Source of the DNA: DATAFO01 sp046728935
GTDB taxonomy: Bacteria; Actinomycetota; Thermoleophilia; Solirubrobacterales; 70-9
DNA: 24,167 nt
Assembly (NCBI GenBank): GCA_046728935.1
Contig: JBKPFS010000135.1
Location: 1-24,167, forward strand
Reading direction: 5' to 3'
The position numbers and the translations under genes were made by a program. Below the pieces are notes generated by a model. The model made no database searches and had not been told where the DNA came from. It worked only from the letters and a program-made list of their open reading frames with translations. Numbering within the stretch: position 1 is the first letter of the stretch; every line of letters starts with the position of its first letter. Of this stretch, positions 22,716-24,167 are shown piece after piece.

Positions 22716-24116
22716 CTACTCGACGGCCAGGCAGACCACGGTCGCATCGTCCTGAAGCGATTCGTCGCACGCCGTGAGGACGGCGCGGTGGATCTTGCGG
22801 ACGGTGTCGGCGGCCGAACCTCGGTCGGAGAGCAACGCCGCCTCGGCGCAACCGTCGAGGCCCAGGCCCGCCTGTCCTGTGCCCGCGTTGATCACTCCGT
22901 CGGAACACAAAATCAGCCGGTCTCCCGGCTCGAGCGCGGTCGAGCGCTCCGCGGGCCGGGGGCTCGAGCGGCCGCCGAGCCCGTGGCCGGCGGGGACCTG
23001 GATCACCTCCACCCCGCCTCCGCCGCGAATGATCAGGGGCGCCACGTGTCCGCAGTTGACGAGCTCGAGACGAAAGCTCGCGGGATCCCAGCGCGCTACG
23101 ACGCCCGCCATCTCGGCCTTCGGCCCGGGCATCTCGCGCAGCGTCCGGTGCATGAGCATCAAAGCGTCGTTGGTCGTCCCACCGCTGCGGCGGCTGGCCC
23201 GCAGCGCGCCCAGAGCGACGGCGCTGCTGGCGGCGGCTCGGGTGCTGGGCCCGAGTCCGTCCGCGAGGGTGATCCAGATGCCGTCGAGGTTCTCGACGAT
23301 GTCGAACCAGTCGCCCGCCACCTCGTAGCTCGGCAGCACGTGGCCGGCGATCTCGCCACCGGTTATCCGCGAGATCCGCGGCGGCAGCAGGCTCTGCTGG
23401 ATTTCGGCTGCGGCCTGCGGCTGCTTGCGGCGTTGGCCGCGCGCAAAAGTATCCGTGTAGCGATCGGCGAGCGTGATCGCGGCGGCCGCTTGGCGGGCGA
23501 GCTCGGCGAGCGGACGTCGCGGCCGTCCCAAGGTGAGCATCACACCCGTTGCGCGTCCGCGCAGCCAGAGCGGTACGACCTCGATCCCCGGGTGATCGCC
23601 GAGGCTCGCCCTCAGCTCCGAGAGTCCGTCGGAATCGAGCTCGGGGCCGATGGCCAGCGGAGCCGCGATCCGCTCAGGCAGCCGCTCGGGGCCAGCCACC
23701 CGCAACAGGTGAGAGCCGTCGATGTCGAGGACATAGAGGGCGAGTGGCACATCGGCGATCCGCTCTGCCTCCGCGACCAGCTGCTCAGGAAGAACCGGGG
23801 GGGCAACCGCGTCGAACACGTGGACGCCCTCGAGCGAGACCGCCCGCTCTCGTCCTAGCTGGCCAGGCGGCAGGGTTTGCTCCGGCTCGGGCGGCCTGGG
23901 CGGAGCGGGCTCATGTCCGGATGCCGCGGCGAGAAGGCCGTCGCGGTTGGGAAAGTGGCGATAGAGCGTGGAGCGCGAAACACCGGCCGCCGTCGCGATG
24001 TCGGCGATCGGGGTCGTAGGCGATTGCCCGAGCAGCCGCCGGCTCGCCGCGAGGATTCGTTCGCGGTTGCGTCGCCTGTCGGATCGCGTCTCAGCCATCC
24101 GCACGAAGGGCGGCAT
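22716..24116 (-). CDS. TetR-type DNA-binding domain fused to GAF-like and SpoIIE/RsbU-type PP2C phosphatase domains
   Basis: One continuous 466-residue frame has three parts. Residues 12-65 are a TetR N-terminal helix-turn-helix (RERILAASRRLLG, IADIATAAGVSRSTLYRHFPNRDGLL). Residues about 95-225 form a GAF-like region (PLALYVLDIDGSHLLRVAG). Residues about 235-466 are a SpoIIE-type serine/threonine phosphatase: EIQQSLLPP, AGDWFD (Asp269), LADGLG (Asp286), LILCSDGVINA (Asp406) and DDATVV (Asp457). All the main metal-binding aspartates are present. The TetR ligand-binding domain is missing and replaced. Such phosphatases normally act on anti-sigma-factor antagonists, so DNA binding and partner switching may be combined. 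An ATG at 24098 is an alternative start. No partner kinase or STAS gene is within the window. Confidence 0.9.
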   Translation of the reverse strand: MPPFVRMAETRSDRRRNRERILAASRRLLGQSPTTPIADIATAAGVSRSTLYRHFPNRDGLLAAASGHEPAPPRPPEPEQTLPPGQLGRERAVSLEGVHVFDAVAPPVLPEQLVAEAERIADVPLALYVLDIDGSHLLRVAGPERLPERIAAPLAIGPELDSDGLSELRASLGDHPGIEVVPLWLRGRATGVMLTLGRPRRPLAELARQAAAAITLADRYTDTFARGQRRKQPQAAAEIQQSLLPPRISRITGGEIAGHVLPSYEVAGDWFDIVENLDGIWITLADGLGPSTRAAASSAVALGALRASRRSGGTTNDALMLMHRTLREMPGPKAEMAGVVARWDPASFRLELVNCGHVAPLIIRGGGGVEVIQVPAGHGLGGRSSPRPAERSTALEPGDRLILCSDGVINAGTGQAGLGLDGCAEAALLSDRGSAADTVRKIHRAVLTACDESLQDDATVVCLAVE

Positions 24117-24127
24117 GTGAGCCGTGG

Positions 24128-24145
24128 GACACGGGACGCAGTGTC
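24128..24145. promoter_or_regulatory. Inverted repeat upstream of the TetR-phosphatase gene
   Basis: GACAC (24128-24132) and GTGTC (24141-24145) are complementary around 8 nt, 11 nt upstream of the start codon. The length of 18 bp fits a TetR-type operator and suggests autoregulation. The arms are short and the promoter region is cut by the window end, so this is tentative. Confidence 0.25.
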
Positions 24146-24167
24146 GCGGGAAACTGTCTCATTTTTG

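Noticed and set aside
1..24167. CRISPR arrays, insertion sequences, rRNA genes and phage genes
   Set aside because: No regularly spaced repeats, transposase or integrase motifs, rRNA-like stretches or phage structural genes were seen on either strand.

Overview
The window is high-GC, gene-dense bacterial DNA, most consistent with an actinobacterium. I suspect a member of the Thermoleophilia (Solirubrobacterales/Gaiellales type). The grounds are a SnoaL-like reading frame beginning MSQENVEVV, which I associate with that class, several GTG and TTG starts, apparently leaderless genes, MMPL transporters and a SpoIIE-type phosphatase. The taxonomic call is inference. I see no rRNA genes, complete tRNA genes, insertion sequences, integrase genes or CRISPR arrays.

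Positions 1-4330 hold the last codons of an incoming gene, a LysR regulator divergent from a small VOC-fold (glyoxalase-like) protein with an inverted repeat between them, and two major facilitator transporters on the minus strand. Positions 4484-8280 carry a first MMPL transporter, a small DUF1579-like protein, a divergent NAD(P)-binding NmrA-type oxidoreductase, and a SnoaL-like gene that is cut off abruptly at about 8280.

Positions 8281-14669 are five minus-strand genes. In transcription order they are a stand-alone response-regulator receiver, a membrane-bound HisKA_3 histidine kinase and a NarL-type response regulator (all overlapping), then, after a GC-rich hairpin, a secreted penicillin-acylase-family Ntn hydrolase (TTG start with a strong ribosome binding site) and, 14 nt later, an O-methyltransferase. 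A second MMPL transporter diverges from the two-component genes (14830-17028) and is followed by a strong hairpin.

Positions 17150-22534 carry a dihydrofolate-reductase/RibD-like protein, a convergent alpha/beta hydrolase, and a tightly spaced pair of exported phosphatases: a YncE-like beta-propeller fused to a phosphoesterase domain, and a HAD-type acid phosphatase. Just beyond lies the 3' half of a tRNA gene with no 5' half, which resembles an attachment-site remnant. The window ends with the most unusual protein, a TetR-type DNA-binding domain fused to a GAF-like region and a SpoIIE/RsbU-type PP2C phosphatase.

Overall this is accessory, environment-facing DNA: four exporters, secreted hydrolases, detoxification-type enzymes and several regulators. 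The strongest leads are the TetR-phosphatase fusion, the tRNA half, the truncated SnoaL gene abutting the methyltransferase, and the acylase-methyltransferase pair downstream of a three-gene two-component system.
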